A stretch of DNA of 15,711 nt from an uncultured Bacteroidales bacterium (GTDB lineage: Bacteria; Bacteroidota; Bacteroidia; Bacteroidales; Paludibacteraceae): NCBI GenBank assembly GCA_946619625.1, contig CAMOMF010000226.1, forward strand, positions 1-15,711, written 5' to 3'. Below are positions 13,991-15,711 of the stretch, piece after piece (the stretch's first letter is position 1; each line of letters opens with the position of its first letter). Below the pieces are notes generated by a model, which was given only the letters and a program-made list of their open reading frames with translations, made no database searches and had not been told where the DNA came from. The position numbers were made by a program, and so were the translations under genes.

Positions 13991-15711
13991 ATGAACAAAA
14001 TATATAACAACATATCCTTACGCGCACTTGCTGCTCTGATGCTGTTTATCGGTTTGGCATTTCCCGCTGCTGCGCAAAACCGGAACAGGAAAGCTAACGA
14101 CTCTATGGTGGCTCGCTACTCCACACACTATATTACTGTATGGGGTGGGGCGGGCTATTCGGGGCTCCTTAACAACTATCCCATTGCCAACGGAGGTATG
14201 AATGGATTCATAACCAATCCCAATAGGTATATTGGCACCTTCGACTCCAAGTTTGTCGGAGGCGGTGGCGGAATGATCGGTTTTGGCTATGAGTGGCAGT
14301 ACAAACGCTTCCTCTTGGACGTAGGACCCGAGTTCCGTATCTTCTCCTCTTCGGATAAGATTCTTCTCGACAGTCCGTACAATGTGGATTACACCTACAC
14401 CGATATACTCGGTGCATGGCCTATGACCAACCACTATCAGTTTGAGAAGAACTACCGCGAGAACAATGTCGTTGGACAAATTATGCTCCCTGTCATGCTC
14501 GGTGCAAAGTTCCAATACTGGTATTTCCTTGCGGGTGCCAAAGTGGGCTATTCGGTTTTGGGAACATGGCATCAACGCGGTGACCTCACCCGCTCGGTTA
14601 CTGACCGTATGGCAGTGGAGGATTGGTACGACCTCTATTCGCACAACTATTCCACCGCACCTTATGATCAACGCTCATGGGATGATGGCAAGGTGGGAAA
14701 CAAGTTCGGCTTGGACGTGACCGTCTCGGCTGAAGTCGGTATCAATGTGGAGGATTTCCTCTCTGCTACATGGAATGCCGAGAACATGAAACGTCGTTTC
14801 CCCTACCATTTCCGTATTGCTGCTTTTGCTGATTATGGAGTAATGAACCTCAATGTCTCCAAAGGGGAGGCGCTGGTGGCTGCAAACGAGACGACTGTCA
14901 CCTCCGGCTCTCTCCATGCCTCGGAATGGGCAACCTCACGGGTAAACTCGCTTCTTGTGGGTGTAAAAGGTACTTTCCTCCTGCAACTTAACAAGCCTAA
15001 AGGACGCAAACCTCTTACTCCGCAACTTGCAACAACCGTTTGGGATAAGACCAACGAGGACAAGCCTGTTCTCCTGGCAGGGGCTACCGTCAATGTGCTC
15101 AATCAAACGGCGGCTCCGGCTAAGTCCAAGTCCTCCAAGAAGAAAACAGCTAAACCCAAGAAAGTTACTACCAACAAGCAGGGTGCTACTCTTGGCAAGT
15201 TCAAGGAGGGTGACTACACCATCTGGGCGGAGAAAGCCGGCTACTTCAACAGCGATACTATCTTCGACCTTACACTGGTTGAGCCCGAAGTGCCCGAAGG
15301 CAAACGCGCTAAACCCGAACCTGTGCGTGTAGAAATGTCACTTGTCAAAGTGCCGGTTTGGACTGTCAATGTCAAGGATGCCAAGACCAACGCGGGATTA
15401 GTGGCAAAGGTGCAGGTCCTGGATGCTGAAGGAGGTGAACTCTTCAACAAGACGGTCACTACCGCAGAGACGGGCTCGGCTACCCTCACTTTCGACAAGC
15501 CCGAATACCTCGGCAAGAACTACCGTGTCAAGATTTCTGCCGACAAACATATCTACCAGGAAGGTACTGTCTCCGACATTTATGGCGCTGACACCTACGT
15601 TCTCGAGCCTATCGTGCCCAAGAAAGAGTGGATCCTCAAGAATATGTATTTCGCTACCAACAAGACCGAAATCCTCCCGATGTCGGAAGAGTCGCTTAAG
15701 ACCCTCTACGA
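13991..15711 (+). CDS. Outer-membrane beta-barrel protein with OmpA-like C-terminal domain (3' end outside window)
   Basis: The frame is open from ATG 13991 to the window end, 573 full codons, so the C-terminus is missing. A signal peptide (hydrophobic core LALMLFIGLAF-like, cut after AAAQ at about 28-29) is followed by a barrel-like region of about 330 residues rich in alternating Gly/aromatic strands (VWGGAGYSG, GGMIGFGYEW, LPVMLGAKF, LAGAKVGYS), then a carboxypeptidase-regulatory-like domain (about 360-430, LLAGATVNVLN, YTIWAEKAGY) broken by a lysine-rich insert (378-396), a second such domain (about 455-530), and at 550-573 the beginning of an OmpA peptidoglycan-binding domain (KNMYFATNKTEILPMSEESL). 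The role inferred is an outer-membrane anchor tied to the cell wall. It follows the T9SS substrate after 19 nt with a strong ribosome-binding site, so the two are probably made together. This recalls substrate/PorP-SprF pairs in other Bacteroidota, but the barrel was not recognised as PorP. Confidence 0.85.
   Translation, partial: MNKIYNNISLRALAALMLFIGLAFPAAAQNRNRKANDSMVARYSTHYITVWGGAGYSGLLNNYPIANGGMNGFITNPNRYIGTFDSKFVGGGGGMIGFGYEWQYKRFLLDVGPEFRIFSSSDKILLDSPYNVDYTYTDILGAWPMTNHYQFEKNYRENNVVGQIMLPVMLGAKFQYWYFLAGAKVGYSVLGTWHQRGDLTRSVTDRMAVEDWYDLYSHNYSTAPYDQRSWDDGKVGNKFGLDVTVSAEVGINVEDFLSATWNAENMKRRFPYHFRIAAFADYGVMNLNVSKGEALVAANETTVTSGSLHASEWATSRVNSLLVGVKGTFLLQLNKPKGRKPLTPQLATTVWDKTNEDKPVLLAGATVNVLNQTAAPAKSKSSKKKTAKPKKVTTNKQGATLGKFKEGDYTIWAEKAGYFNSDTIFDLTLVEPEVPEGKRAKPEPVRVEMSLVKVPVWTVNVKDAKTNAGLVAKVQVLDAEGGELFNKTVTTAETGSATLTFDKPEYLGKNYRVKISADKHIYQEGTVSDIYGADTYVLEPIVPKKEWILKNMYFATNKTEILPMSEESLKTLY

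Noticed and set aside
1..15711. CRISPR arrays, tRNA or rRNA genes, insertion sequences, attachment sites
   Set aside because: No short regularly spaced repeats, RNA gene signatures, transposase or integrase were seen on either strand.

Overview
The window looks like chromosome from a Bacteroidota bacterium, most likely order Bacteroidales (Prevotella-like). Four signs support this: two promoters with the Bacteroidota signature (TTTG, 20 nt, TAnnTTTG); several large secreted Ig-like/fibronectin-like surface proteins; a C-terminal type IX secretion (T9SS) sorting domain; and an OmpA-type protein with a lysine-rich insert. No rRNA, tRNA, CRISPR array, transposase or integrase was seen. Family assignments come from recognising motifs, without any database search.

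Region 1 (1-1650) holds the 3' end of a secreted repeat protein with Ig-like modules of 87 residues. It is followed by a 45-codon small ORF and a strong intrinsic terminator, so the two look like the end of one transcript. Region 2 (1650-2322) holds a 74-codon gene resembling small Bacteroidales antitoxins but with no visible toxin, then about 420 bp of AT-rich DNA without a convincing gene. That stretch has a short dyad and three ATATAC elements about 40 bp apart.

Region 3 (2323-8243) is a two-gene operon for an AddAB-type recombination helicase-nuclease. The first gene is a UvrD/Rep-like helicase with a C-terminal PD-(D/E)XK nuclease. The second is an AddB-like nuclease with four cysteines placed to hold a [4Fe-4S] cluster. 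The genes overlap by 4 bp (ATGA). Together they would process double-strand DNA ends for RecA loading.

Region 4 (8244-10490) starts with a weak hairpin and a clear promoter. It drives a PlsC-family acyltransferase with C-terminal membrane helices and, 1 bp later, a short-chain dehydrogenase/reductase, probably a lipid-related pair.

Region 5 (10491-15711) has a second, nearly identical promoter with an inverted repeat over its -33 box and a leader with two tandem hairpins. It drives a 1041-residue multidomain T9SS substrate and then, after 19 bp and a strong Shine-Dalgarno, an outer-membrane beta-barrel protein that runs off the window just inside its OmpA domain. This looks like a surface adhesin made together with an outer-membrane, peptidoglycan-binding partner.

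I see no convincing wholly new system. The best leads are the 45-residue small protein, the T9SS-substrate/OmpA pair with its structured leader, and the divergent AddB subunit.
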